This document shows, piece after piece, positions 10,201 to 21,189 of a stretch of DNA of 64,000 nucleotides. The position numbers and the translations under genes are program-made. The notes under the pieces are model-generated. The model did no database searches, was not told the DNA's origin, and was given only the letters and a program-made list of their open reading frames with translations. Numbering within the stretch: the stretch's first letter is position 1; the number at the start of each line of letters is the position of its first letter. Source of the DNA: Moniliella sp. 'wahieum' (taxonomy: Eukaryota; Basidiomycota; Moniliellomycetes; Moniliellales; Moniliellaceae); assembly GCA_003971905.1 (NCBI GenBank), contig RSEE01000116.1, positions 1 to 64,000 on the forward strand, read 5' to 3'.

Positions 10201-13200
10201 GCTGCAAACAGCATCTTGGTGACCTTGTACGGCATCTGCATCCGCCACCAACGCATCTTCCAACAACCCTTCTTCTTCTACTGTGGCGGCAAACCGACCT
10301 TCTGGCCCTCCGGCTCCAGTGGAGTTCATCCCGGTTCGAGTAGGTACGCCGCTTGCGCCGCTCCGGTCCCTAGCATCATTGGGATTCCCCCCCACCACCA
10401 CCACGGGTTGTACTTGGACTTGTGCGTGTGCGTGTGGTAGGGCCAGTGGCAGAGGTAGCGGAAGTACCTGTGGGAGGGGCGGTGCGGCCACTGGACGCAC
10501 CTGTAGCATGGGGGTTCGCGCATGGTCCGCGGCAGTAGGTAAGCCCGCGAGGGCCGGACCAGAGCACGGGCGGTCCCAGCGCCGGTCGAGCAAGGTTAAC
10601 ATGCGCATGGGATAAGAGTGATCCCAGACGTCCCATAGGCCAGTAGAGGCGTCGATCGTTGTGCAAGGTACACCTGCAAACCCTGTTGGCTTAAACTGAG
10701 CAGCGAGTGCACTTCGTGCGCCAGCTCGAGGAGCGAGACGAGCAGCGCAGATGCCACGTACAGGTCCGGGTCGAACCGCGCTACGTGGTCCAAAAGCGCT
10801 TCGGCAGACGCTACGTCCAGCGTGGAAGGAGCCGAAGGCCGAGACGGAGGCGTGCATGCGCGAGCGGGAGAGGTAGGCCGCCGACCGAAGGAGTAGGATG
10901 AGTTTCCACGTGCCCAGGAGAAGGAGGAGGACCGTCCGCCCTCCACCTTGGCACTCCTTAGCCCCTCCTTAGCACCCTGCGCTGCGGCTGCAGCTACGGC
11001 CGCAGCGCGCACCCACGCCGCCCGACCAAAGTGCGCCGTAAACAAACTATCGAGCGTAAGGGCAAAAGACTCGAGCGCACTCGCCAGTTGTACCTGGACA
11101 CGGGCTACGTCCCTGGCCAACTGCTCGGCTTGCGACGCTCAGTCCGAGAGGTAGGGACAGGGATGTGGAAGTACCCTGCCACTGTGCGCGCGCCCTGGCA
11201 TCCCGCTCACGCACTTCCCGGTCGAACGTCCCCCTCGGTTGTTGTCTCGTCTTCGAGTTCGGCAGGACGGACTGCTTCGCCTGAGGCGGAGGCGGAGGAT
11301 GAGGATGAGGCGTCTTGCTCTGTCGCGCGCGGCGCGTGCTCAGAAGGCGGAGTGGGCGAACCCACAGGGGAAGAGCCCATGCCCGTACCCAACCCATGCC
11401 GTGGTGATCGTCACAGCACTCGAGATGGTCCGATCGCACGGTGCAGGACCGAAGTGAGTCAGAACAGGTAAGTGAACTTGGTCCAACGCGAGTCTGCTTC
11501 TTCATACAGTTTCTCCGTCTCCTCGCCCCCCTCGTACCCTTCCCCCGTCGTACTCTTCCTCCCCTCGTCTTGTTATACATTTCGTCTTCAAACCCCTCGT
11601 CCTCGTCCGCGTCAACGTGTGGTCATCGACGTGCGTGTGCGTCTGACCGGACCTAGACGCGTCCCACGTTTCGTCGTCCTCCGTCCGCTCGCCCACCTCG
11701 CCGCGTCGGTCTCATGGTCGTCGTGGCCATCTTGGGCGTGGGGCGCGCGGCCTGCGCCATGGTCATGCGTTGGGGTTGCGGTTGGGGTTGGCCAGGAGAC
11801 TGGGGGGACTGGGGGGACTGGGGGGACTGGGGCCGGTGAGAAGGGCGGGCAGGTGGGGGAGACCGGCGAGGGCGGGAGGAAGAAAGGGCAGGAGAACGAG
11901 TAGAACGAGGAGAACGAGGAGAACGAGGATGAGAACGAGAAGAAGGAGGAGGAAGGGCAGTGGTCGGATGCCAGTGGGCAGCGAGCATGCGCGCAAGTAA
12001 GCGTTGTTGGTCAGGAAGGGGAAGGGAAGGTAACGGATCCGTAGGTCGACGCGAACGGGACGCGCAACGCCCGCTACACCTTTGCTCCAAACGTCGGTTT
12101 GGGTGCGGTGCCAACGGGAAAAACAGGCACGGCTTGACTGCGGCTATGACTGTCTTTAGTGGTGCCTTTGGTGCTGCCGTCGTGGTGCGTGGGGTGGGGT
12201 TGGTTGTTGCTGCTGGTGGAGGGGGTGCCGCCACCATGTCGATGCCCAACCCCATCCCACATGCAATCCATGTCGCATGCGCACGAGGACCGGCACCACC
12301 ACTACATAGTGCCTTGGGGCAATGCGGGCGTAGCTCACTCGTACGACGCCGCATGGAACGTCGATCCCAGGCTGGCCAATGTCGTGCGCAGCGTCGCGCG
12401 CAGCTGCACCAAGCGCGGCGAGGCGGTGGTGTGTCGCGGCCGGGGCGCAGGGGACGAAGAATTAGGAGAAGAAGAAGAAGATGGTGGGGGGGCAAAAAAT
12501 CCAAGGTAGTTGGTGCAGAATCAAATCGACAGTATGTAAGAAGGAAGTGAGTTGGTCCACTACCACCTCGTTCGCTGTCTTGGGCCGCACCAGCATCGTT
12601 GCCAACAAGCATACTCCGCCACTGCACAGCGTCGGCCAAAACAGGTTCAAAAATGTCGCGCCACGAATCTCGCTTGCGCCCATGGTCAGGATCCAGACCA
12701 TGTTGAACAAACAGTTGCGCGTCCCAGGCTTCATCCGCGGCACGGCCGATTGCACATACGCCGCTGCACACGTTAGTAGCAGCATGCCCATTGCGCTATC
12801 GCACGTGCTTGGCCAGTGCGATACGCCTCGTCGCACCGGCGTGGACGTGGACCCGGCACGAGCGCGCGTACCGATTGTCCCCACACCGCACAGGCCACAC
12901 GAGAAAAGATACGGCACAGCCAATCGTGCCTCCGACGAGGCGATGCAGAACAGTTCGAGTTGGCCGCCAAGCGTGGGTGGGGGTGGGGGTAGTAGAGAAG
13001 GTGGATGAAGGGTAGGAGGAAGGAGGAGAGAGCCCATCCAGCGTGCCGAGGGCTTGGCGAGGATGAGGGCGTTGGCCATGATGAGTGGCCAGGAGTGCGG
13101 GGAGCAGGTCGAGCAGCACGGGCAGGCGCGGGCGCACGCGGCGGTGCGAGGCGGGTGCGCCAGGGGGGGTGGTGGGGGTGGGGGGGAGGGGCAGGTGGCT

Positions 13201-13316
13201 GGGGGAGGAGGTGGGAGGTGGGTGGAGGTGGAGGTGGGAGGTGGAGGTGCTGCTGTGTGCTCTGCTGGGGATGTGCTTGAGAGAGGGGACGAGGCGGGGA
13301 GGGCAGCGGCGGCCAT
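7265..13316 (-). CDS. ArAE_2 / DUF2421 (Bre4-like) multi-pass membrane protein
   Basis: This fungal family resembles aromatic-acid exporters and includes the brefeldin A-sensitivity protein Bre4; the transported substrate is unknown. From the ATG at 13316 there is a Pro/Ser/Thr-rich N-terminus. A first membrane block follows with WPLIMANALILAKPSARW, GGQLELFCIASS and VGGTIGCAVSFLVWP. Further hydrophobic segments include MKPGTRNCLFNMVWIL and NLFWPTLCSGGVCLLATMLV. The second membrane block contains HLKFALKLAAGNTLLALP, AQWIIITYVWCLET, LQRMAATIAGAVTGVVIYE and GLEYRTVVELGWNRGYQIF. VNLLVWPYHARAKLARHV, a good family signature, comes next. The C-terminal cytosolic domain includes RDLGHYYLALSRHMM and ends with LLAEHVLLSEIVEAVEEVV near 7400. 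The span (about 2,000 codons) exceeds the usual 1,000-1,200, with long Pro/Ser-rich stretches and probable introns. Frames change repeatedly, so exon limits are not resolved. Confidence 0.75.
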
Positions 13317-13331
13317 GGCCACCGCAGGACG

Positions 13332-15477
13332 ATGGTGGAGATATGGGATGGTGTTCCTTGGAAAAGCACGCTGTTTTGTTTTGTTCCGTCGTTCTGCCGG
13401 TTGCCTGAGTCGGATTCAGCGTCCGATTCACTTCCCGCCTGCAATGTTCAAATCCCACCTGCGTCGATGCTCGATGCGGCCTCCTCCGCAGCCAGCGACG
13501 CGCCAGTGTCTGTTCTGGGCTCCGGCACAGGCCCATGTCGGCTGGCAACCCTACCGCCTGCGCCTCTCTCAGGGGGGGGCGATATATGTTCGTCCAACAC
13601 CACACCCTCCTCTCCATCCATTCCCCGCCCATGTCCTTCCCGAGCCGTTTGCTGCTGCGCCCCACCGCCTTCCCGAGCCCCCGCTGCCGGAAGCCCACCG
13701 ACCCACCGAGACCGCGGGCTGGCCACATGTCGCAGCCGGCGCGGTCGCCGGCGAGGTCGCCACAAGCTCACAGCCTCCGCTGGCGACGCAGGCGGAGGTG
13801 GTGGTGGTGGCGGTGGTGGGCATGGTCGTCATGGCTGCTGGAGGCGCAATGGTCGCCCAGGGCGCAGATGCTCTATGCACACCTCACTCCCGACCACAAG
13901 CATGCGCTCGGCTCCTTTGCCACCACGCGTCGGCCCATGTCCTCCATCAACCCTCCCACGGCCAATTAGTCTCCGCCCCTGCCTTCGCGCTGCACCACCA
14001 CCACCACCAACACCAACACCAGCACCCCAGGAGCACCACCACCACCAGCACCCCAACTCGTCCCTCACCCACGACCAACACCCTTACCTCCCCCAGCCAA
14101 GACGAGCACAGCACCAGCACCTCCCCTTCTCCTCCCCACAGCCACCTCCCCCCACCAACAGGACCCCCTCCAGCTTCTGCCCCCCCTTCCCACCCCGCCC
14201 ACCACACAACACCAATCAACCCCACCAACACCATCCTTGCCCCGCTTGGCTCCCTCAGCATGGCCCCCACCATGCCACTCACCATACCACCCCACCATCC
14301 CACCACCATCTCACCCACCATGTCATGTTCCATCAGCACCAGCACGCCACCCACCATGCTACCCATTTACCTTCCAGCGCCTACTCATCCCACCCCCATC
14401 CTACCCACATGTCTTCCTACCCCCCCGCCAGCCCCTACCCTCCCCATCCCACTTCCTCTTCCTCTTCCTCCGCTCCCTTCCACCCTCTTCCGTCTGGCAC
14501 ATCCCACTCCGCCACCTACCCTCCTCTTTCTCCCCACGCTTCCCACCATTCCCATCCGTCTCATCCTTCCCATCCGTCTTCCCCCTGTCCACATTCTCCT
14601 CCTCACCCGTCACCTCAGCCGCACCATGGAGTCCGCATCTGTTTCCTCTCTCGTCCTCTACCGCGCCTACCACCACCACCACCATCAGCGGTTCCTCCTC
14701 CACCACCCTGCCTGTCTCAACCGGCCCGTCTCCTTCGCCTGGCCACGGTCTGGGCCCAACTCCAGGTCCAGTCCAGGTCTAGGTCATGGTCCTGGTCCAG
14801 CGTCAGGTCTAGGCCACGGTCCTGGTCCAGCGTCAGGTCTAGGCCATGGTCCAAGCCCAGGCTCCCATCAAGCACCTGCGTTGGTCCCCCATGCGCCCTC
14901 TACAACCACAACCTCAACTACCACAACCTCTACCACTACCACTACCACAACGTTCGATAGCAGCCAGTACGGCAACGTTGGCTTTGGTGGCACAGCAGCC
15001 GGTGGCCCAGCAGGTGGTGGTGGGACCGGTACTGGTATAGGTCCAGGTCCAGGTCCAGGTCCAGGTCTAGGTCAAGGATTAGGCGGCCGGGTCATGGTCA
15101 AGCTCCAGCTCCAGCTCTAGGTCATGGTCCAGGTCCCGGTCAAGGTCCAGGTCTAGGCCATGGTCTGGTCCTGGCGCCCAAGCACCTACGTTGGTCCCCA
15201 TTTGCCATCCACAACCACAACCTCAACTACCACTACCACCACCACAAGCACTACCACAACGTTCGATAGCAGCCAGTACGGTAACGTTGGTTTTGGTGGC
15301 ACAGCAGGTGGTGGTGGTACCGTTGGTGGTGGTACCACCTCTTACTCCACCGCCACTTCCCCCAACCCAATCCCAATCCCATCCCAATCCCCATCTCAAT
15401 CCCAATGCCAGTCCCAATCCCAAGCCCAATCTCAATGCCAGCACAGCAACCCCGGCGGGGGGGGGGCATATGCTTGA
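13332..15477 (+). CDS. Possible His/Pro/Thr/Gly-rich low-complexity protein
   Basis: On the plus strand two frames stay open for 500-690 codons because the DNA is C-rich and almost free of TA and TG dinucleotide contexts that make stops. The frames read as His-Gln, Pro-Ser-Thr, Gly-His-Gly-Pro and poly-Thr tracts. Blocks such as HPTHMSSYPPASPYPPHPT and FDSSQYGNVGFGG look protein-like and resemble disordered parts of fungal transcription factors, but I see no DNA-binding or catalytic domain. The gene would be divergent from the ArAE_2 gene. Start, end and frame are all uncertain. It may equally be non-coding low-complexity DNA. Confidence 0.3.
14843..15310 (+). repeat. Segmental tandem duplication in the low-complexity region
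   Basis: A block of about 155 bp at 14843-15000 recurs at 15157-15306. Both copies start with GGCCATGGTC, pass through CAAGCACCT.CGTTGGTCCCC, a CCACAACCTCAACTACC tract and ACAACGTTCGATAGCAGCCA, and end in GGTGGCACAGCAG. GGTCCAGGTC hexamer-like repeats fill the space between. Both copies encode the same FDSSQYGNVGFGGTA in one frame, which mildly supports coding. Confidence 0.8.
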
Positions 15478-15602
15478 TTCTTTTGATTCTTGATTCTTGA
15501 TTCTTGATCTTGATTCTTGATTCTTGATTCTTGATTCTTGATTCTTGATTCTTGATTCTTGATTCTTGATTCTTGATTCTGATTCTTGATTCTTGATTCT
15601 TG
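15472..15602 (+). repeat. TTGATTC heptanucleotide array
   Basis: About eighteen near-perfect copies of the 7-mer TTGATTC with one or two shortened units. A heptamer shifts frame at each unit, so this is not coding. It marks the end of the low-complexity gene region. Confidence 0.95.
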
Positions 15603-18061
15603 TTTTCCCCTTCCCCCCGTCCGATTTTGGTTCCGTCCGATTCTGGTTCTGTCCGATTCTGGGTCCGTCCGATTTTGTGGTTCCGTCCGATTCTGGCACC
15701 GTCCAGTTGCGGTATACTTCGGGTGGTGCACAAGGTACAAAAGGTCCAAGGTACTAGGAGCGAGGTGCAGGTACCCCAGATGCGAGGTACGGGTTCTCAC
15801 GCGGACTGAGGTCGTCGGTTCTACCTGCTGTTGATGTACTGTTGTGGACGCATGTGGCTCGATCGGGGTTCTCCTCGGTTCTTTTGCTTGCTCCGTTGTT
15901 CAATCGCTTTCTTTGTTTCCCACATTGAATCTTTTTATTGGCTGGTTAGTACCCTCACTAGTTACCCCTACTTCTAGGAAGGCTTTTGGTTGTGGTTCTA
16001 GTCGGTGCTTGGCTTACTTGCGCCTGAACGTGAAGTAAAGGAGTGTTCCCCCTTTTATTCTTTTTCTTGACCTGCCTTTCCGAGCTTGTTGTGCCGATCG
16101 TGTGGCGGCGCTGTACACAACAACACAACGAGAATGATGCTACCCGACTGTTGTTGCTCGTACCTTTCCGGATGTCTGTTTTGGTTGGGGATGTGGGAGT
16201 TAGGGCGATAGAAACTCTCCCTCATCGTGGGGTACTGCTGAGGAGGGTTATATGACTTGGCCGCGTGAGAGAGGCTGGTCAGCATGTTACTATAGTAGGT
16301 CACAGCGTAACGTACTGCCCCATGGAGTACAGGCTGCACACGGGTAACGTCGTCCCGAGATACTTTTGTTGTGATTTGGTGGAATCCGTTCTCTTATGCT
16401 TTTAGGTGGGTTGTTCCAGCATCCCAGCCGTCGGAGAAGCAAAAGCGCACACAGGAGATGTGGAATGTGATGTGATGGGATGGGATGGAGATGCGGCAGT
16501 GTCAGGACAATGGTACACAGTAGCGAGACGCTACGCACTTGTTCCCCCCTCATGTCTCTTATTGCTCCATCCTGGTGCAGAAGGGAAGTTAAAAAGGGAC
16601 AACTAAGCAGCACTCGTCCCATCCCTTGGGTTACATTGCGTCCGACGGCGCGGGAAAACCGGAGAGTGAGGAGCCTTTTAGTGATGCGCATCACCCCTAT
16701 GCACTGGCCGCACCAAACGTCCCATCCCCCCCTCTCCGAGACTCCTCACACCCATACCCACATCCACATCCACATCCACATTCCCATCATCCCGACGCAC
16801 CTTGTACGTGGAAAACTGCGACTATCGCCGCGCGCATACGCAGGATCACAATGGTGGTCACTTGGGGCACTGTGGTTGAGAGTGGTCACCATGTCGTTGA
16901 GGCTGGGAACAGGCTTGGTGGGTTAGGTGGGTTCCTCATGTTCCACTCCAACAAACGGAGTTCAAAAAAAGGAGGAGCCAGCTTTGTCGTGGGTCACTCG
17001 ACCACCTTGAGGTCCGGGTGAGGAGAGACCAAGGAAGCGCGTAGACCACCATGGCAGGCTCGCCCGCCCGTTTTCCTCGTGACACAGTCTGTATCCATTT
17101 CGTTGTCTTGTTGGCTAATCTGATCCCTGCAAAGCAAATGAGGGCTTCAATTCGTTTGGGTTGGGTCTCTCCATGCTATCACCATTGCGATACGATGGTA
17201 GTGGTATAGGTGGTGGTGGAGTTGGTATATACGGTTGTCATGGCTGCTGCTGGTGTGGCTGTGTTGCTGTAAGCCAATATGATGGGGAGGTGGCATTCAT
17301 CGTATGACCCCCCCCCCCTATCACCCGCCCGCTCTCTATTGTCAGTTTGCTTTGCTTTGCTTTGTTTTGGACTGCACAGGGATCGCACTCTCGGTGAACA
17401 GCGGGGGCATCTTTCTATACTAAGCCCCTCATTTTACTATGGACCCGCTCATCTCCACATTCGGGCTTGCACGTGTTTCGCACGTCTTAACGCCATTTTG
17501 CCTGTGTGCCCCCCCAGGCCACAGTGAGCCGTTCCGATCTCATTTTTGGTTGTTATCAAGGAATGGTCACAAGGAAAAAATCTTGCGATGTAACTTGACC
17601 AGTGGGATCCCGTCCTTCTGCACATCGCACTTACGTCGGAGGCACTCACCCTATTGTTCTCTTTTCACCACCATACACCTCCGTCCTATCTTGTATCCCT
17701 CTAGGCCACAAACCAACCCCGCGGGAATCCCACAGATACGACCTACAGTGCGATGGAAATAACAACCGATGGTTGAAGAAGCCGGTCCGAACCGACAGGT
17801 GAGACAGGACCCACACACACTTGATGGCGCCCAAATGTGACCAAACGGGATCAAAGTCATGGAGTCCCAAGCCCCCCCTTCAACACGGAAAAGAAACGAT
17901 ATGCGGGCGGATGAAAACAAGAGGGGAATGGAAGATGGGAGGGGGGTGAAATTATGGACGGATAGCTTACTTCTTTGGCGAACGAGGTCGGAAGTTGGAT
18001 TCTTTGGAATGCACACATCTGCACGACTGTCTATCTATTTGATTTCGAAGGCTTATCGTAA
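15603..18061. other. Gene-poor stretch before the tRNA
   Basis: From 15616 to 15705 there are five or six degenerate copies of GTCCGATTCTGG-like sequence. The rest shows only short frames. One at 16626-17021 (+) carries a His-Pro repeat followed by a moderately hydrophobic stretch, and I cannot tie it to a family. Base composition falls gradually from GC-rich toward AT-richer. I see no supported protein gene. Confidence 0.45.
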
Positions 18062-18157
18062 GCTTCAATGGGTTAGTGGTTATACTACATCGTTGCCAGA
18101 CTGGCCTCGTGCCTGTGAGACGTCGATGTGACAGGGGTTCGATTCCCCTTTGAAGCA
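18062..18157 (+). tRNA. tRNA-Gly(GCC) with an intron
   Basis: The acceptor stem GCTTCAA (18062-18068) pairs perfectly with TTGAAGC (18150-18156), followed by discriminator A at 18157. The D-arm contains GTTAGTGGTTATAC. The anticodon stem is CATCG pairing with CGATG. The anticodon loop begins TTGCCA, giving anticodon GCC for glycine. An intron of about 24 nt follows position 37 at the canonical site. The T-arm is AGGGG-TTCGATT-CCCCT. CCA is not encoded, as expected in eukaryotes. A T6 run follows directly. All four arms fold, so the call is firm; only the exact intron limits (by one or two bases) are open. Confidence 0.93.
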
Positions 18158-18159
18158 TC

Positions 18160-18165
18160 TTTTTT
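18160..18165 (+). terminator. RNA polymerase III terminator of tRNA-Gly
   Basis: A run of six T begins three bases after the tRNA discriminator base, the usual Pol III stop signal. Confidence 0.85.
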
Positions 18166-18342
18166 CCTCTTTTCGGAAATCTTAACCCTTCTCTTCATGC
18201 CTCATCATTCGAGACGCAGCAGGATGCTTCTTTCCCCACCCACACCTTCCGCATGTTGTCGTGAGTAGGACATGTCCATACAAGCCTGGCCAGAGGCATT
18301 GTGTGCACTTGGACTGCCACAGGCCCCTTTGGAGGCCTTTGA

Positions 18343-18800
18343 CCGTGAAGTGGAGGCGGCTGCACTGCGTGTCACAGGCTGCCTTAAGTAGCACGGCTGG
18401 GGCCGCAGTAGAGTGTCTGAAGCCTTCGGGGGTTAGGGAAGCGGAAGTAGGCAGCGGGGACAAACTGTGCAGAGCTGGGACTGGATTGAAATTGGGGGGC
18501 GGCGTGGCTGGAAACGGGATCAGATGCGGTGGACGTCGGCGTGGCACTCTGGGATGCACACTGCGCGAACTGATAGGTTGGACTGAGGGACGGAGAGCTT
18601 GAAGCAGGTATTAGGTCGGGAAGGGGGGGGAGCAACTAAAGGAGTTGCCTATACTGGGTTTGATCAAATTGGCGAGGAGAGTCGGGGGGCTCCAATTGAC
18701 GGTGGGGGAAACCCACGAACCACAGCGATAACAGACAGGGACTAATAGAGAAACAACACCATGGGGGCAGAACAACGAGGGACATGTTTAAAACAGGTGT
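18343..18800 (+). repeat. Diverged dispersed repeat, left copy
   Basis: It shares ordered anchors with the right copy at 28618-29085: GAGGCGGCTGCAC, GTGTCTGAAGCCT, AGAGCTGGGAC, GTGGCTGGAAA, GCAGGTA, CCCAC.AACCA and GACATGT...ACAGG. Spacing between anchors is nearly equal, and both copies point the same way. My rough hand alignment suggests about 60-65% identity. There are no clear terminal TG/CA ends. Confidence 0.65.
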
Positions 18801-19896
18801 GACGGTTGCAACAGGCGTAAGGGGGAAAGGTAAGGAAAACGCGCACGGTGCGAGGATACTGAAGACAATTCGGTCACTTCTCGGCGGAAAGTGACGATTG
18901 TCGCACGGATACGTAGAACTGGGGAGATGTTGCACTGAGGCTCGGCAGTTGCGATTGGGGACTGAGTTCAATCTAGCATATGCTCTATTGTTGGGCCGAG
19001 CAAACGGGCCCCTAGCAGAAAATTGGATCAGACCGAATCTGACCTCATCACCGGCCTGTGGACGGGGTTAGGAAGGCGAAGGGGCCGCGTAGGCTCACCA
19101 TGCTTTTGACAACCGTCTTCGCCCGTGTGACATGAGCCCACAGAGTACCGTCAGACATACGAGGATCGTGTAACCGAGGGGAGCTTGAGTAAACGATCGA
19201 AAAAGTGACCGCGAGATTCAAAAAGTTCACTGAGGCTCCTTGACGTGTGAACATCGCAGGCGGCGGGATGGATCAATGCCTGGAATTATAGATTTCTGCT
19301 CTATCGGCACGACTGGCTTGATCGATATGATCTCCCCCCCAATGGCATTATGCTGTTGGTGCCTATGCTCGCTGAGAAACTCTTGCTTCCCATGTACATG
19401 ATTCCGTGAAATCCTACTGTGGATATATTAGCCACGGTAATATATGACTGGGGTCCGCAGTGGTGAAAAGCCAGAAATCCCGGGGCAGAGCTCCAAACAC
19501 GTTCCTTTCTGTTGTTGAGGTATAAATGCCAGCGAGGAGCTCAGCGACCTAAAAATGGAAGGATGGAGATTAAATGGTGCGGACGACAATGATGAACCGA
19601 CAGTATGAAGTGTTGGCAATGCATGACACTTGATGTTAATTTTACTCGGCGGAGGCGATGGAAGTGACCTGTGCCATAGTGTGCACAAGTGAACCTGAAC
19701 TACGGCAGCTTTAACACAAGAAGTAGGGCGAAGCGTAGGAACTTGGCTACTGCATTCGAAGACTAGTGGGGAGTGCCACAACTGAAGCGCGATTCCTCGA
19801 AAGTGTGAATGACGAAACCAAAAAGTCAACTTCCGACCTTTCCCAACCCATTTCCCGTTCACCATAGTAGATCCACCTTCAAGAGGGCCAACATCA

Positions 19897-20150
19897 TCCA
19901 GAGGCGGGCAACGCTCAGAACAGCTATTTGAATGATAAGGTGCGTTGAGCCAAACCGCTAAACCATCATCTACTAACAAATAAAACATCGTTCATATCCC
20001 GGAGAGCCTGCACCACATCCGCGCAGGGCTAAACGATCCAGAGGCTGGTAACGCTCAGAAAGCTATTTGAATGAGGTGCGTTACCCCAAACCCTAAACAC
20101 CTACTAATAAATAACACGGCGTCCAGTTGCCAGAGCATGCACCGTATCGA
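19897..20150 (+). repeat. Local direct duplication of about 125 bp
   Basis: The block from 19897 (TCCAGAGGCGGGCAACGCTC) recurs from 20037 (TCCAGAGGCTGGTAACGCTC). Both continue through AGCTATTTGAATGA, GGTGCGTT, CCAAACC.CTAAAC and CTACTAA.AAATAA to GCATGCACC or GCCTGCACC. Small gaps and substitutions show it is not recent. Confidence 0.8.
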
Positions 20151-21089
20151 TCGAGGCAACGGAACACAATTGCTGCCTTTCAGGTGATTCGGTGCGTCAT
20201 AGGTTTCCAGTTTTACTTTCGCAGCCTCTCTCAACCAAGAGCTCACTGGCGCCAAGCTGGTACGTACGGGCCCCGCCTCTTCACGCGTTTTGCTCTCCTC
20301 GCAATATGGCCACAATAACTTTACTTCACCCGTTCTCATGAAAAGCGCTCTGTGCTATATCGCACCGAACGACATTGACTTCCAGAGAGGGAAATGGTAT
20401 ATACGCGTCTTACAACCTATCACAGCTTCCCTGATCCATCTGCCCGGTGCACCGTCTTGCTCAACCGGAGTCTGAACAACAGCAACCGCTTGCAGTGACA
20501 TTTTCAGTGCCATCACTGTCTCTTTTCCGATCATAAGTACGTCGCCACCCCGTTGTCTCCACCAGGTCATCTGACTTGTTTCACTCATCGCCCCGCAAGC
20601 TATCTACTGGGCTGGATGAGTGCATGCGAGAATTTCGAGGCCATTGCGGACACGCATCTTCCGCAAGGTAACCCTGAAAATTGTATCGCCTGGCATGCGA
20701 CCCGTGTTCAATTCACTCCCCACCGTCACATCGCAGTAAACTCGGGCACAATAACAGACGAGGAGGATGCACGGGACATCGAAGGCACTCCAGTCAACCT
20801 CTTTGGCGCAGAGAGCACAGTTGGCGAAGATGACGACCGCACAGACGTCTCTGAGACTGAAGAGTGATTTGGGGGCTATACATTCCAAAGACCTCTCCAT
20901 GGCAAGCCCCCAAGTCCACATTGACCATTGCAATGCACAAAAGTACCCTCGAAGACGATTGCGCTGCATTCGATGGTGCTGATATGAGTAGTAGTATATA
21001 AAACGTAATACCAATAGTAATCCAGGGAGAGCAAGCATAGGAGGATCAGATTCGTCAGATACGTCGCCAAGGGCACGTCAACGACGTTT

Positions 21090-21189
21090 CCAACGTTCAA
21101 GGGCGTGACGTAGGCGACATATCTGACGTTCAAGGGGGGTGACATCAAGGCCATATCTGACGTTCAGGGTGGTAACATCGACGACGTCA
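21090..21189 (+). repeat. Three tandem units of about 33 bp
   Basis: The units start near 21090, 21123 and 21157 and share CTGACGTTCAAGGG, a GTGACAT or GTGACGT core and an ATAT end. A weaker fourth unit may precede them (21056-21089). The units are rich in the ACGTC/GACGT motif. Confidence 0.7.

Noticed and set aside
13435-13480. Possible tRNA T-arm (GTTCAAATCCC)
   Set aside because: The flanking bases do not pair and no anticodon arm is present.
13054-15120. 688-codon plus-strand frame overlapping a 542-codon frame
   Set aside because: Both are open only because the DNA is C-rich, and the first part lies over the start of the ArAE_2 gene; I kept one cautious low-complexity entry instead of two genes.
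15472-15602. CRISPR-like regular spacing
   Set aside because: The units are contiguous 7-mers without spacers, and the genome is eukaryotic.
16626-17021. Frame with His-Pro repeats and a hydrophobic stretch
   Set aside because: No family match and no splice or start evidence; kept only as a remark in the gene-poor region.
19428-19988. 186-codon minus-strand frame in the island
   Set aside because: No domain, ordinary length for chance in this composition, and it overlaps the local duplication.
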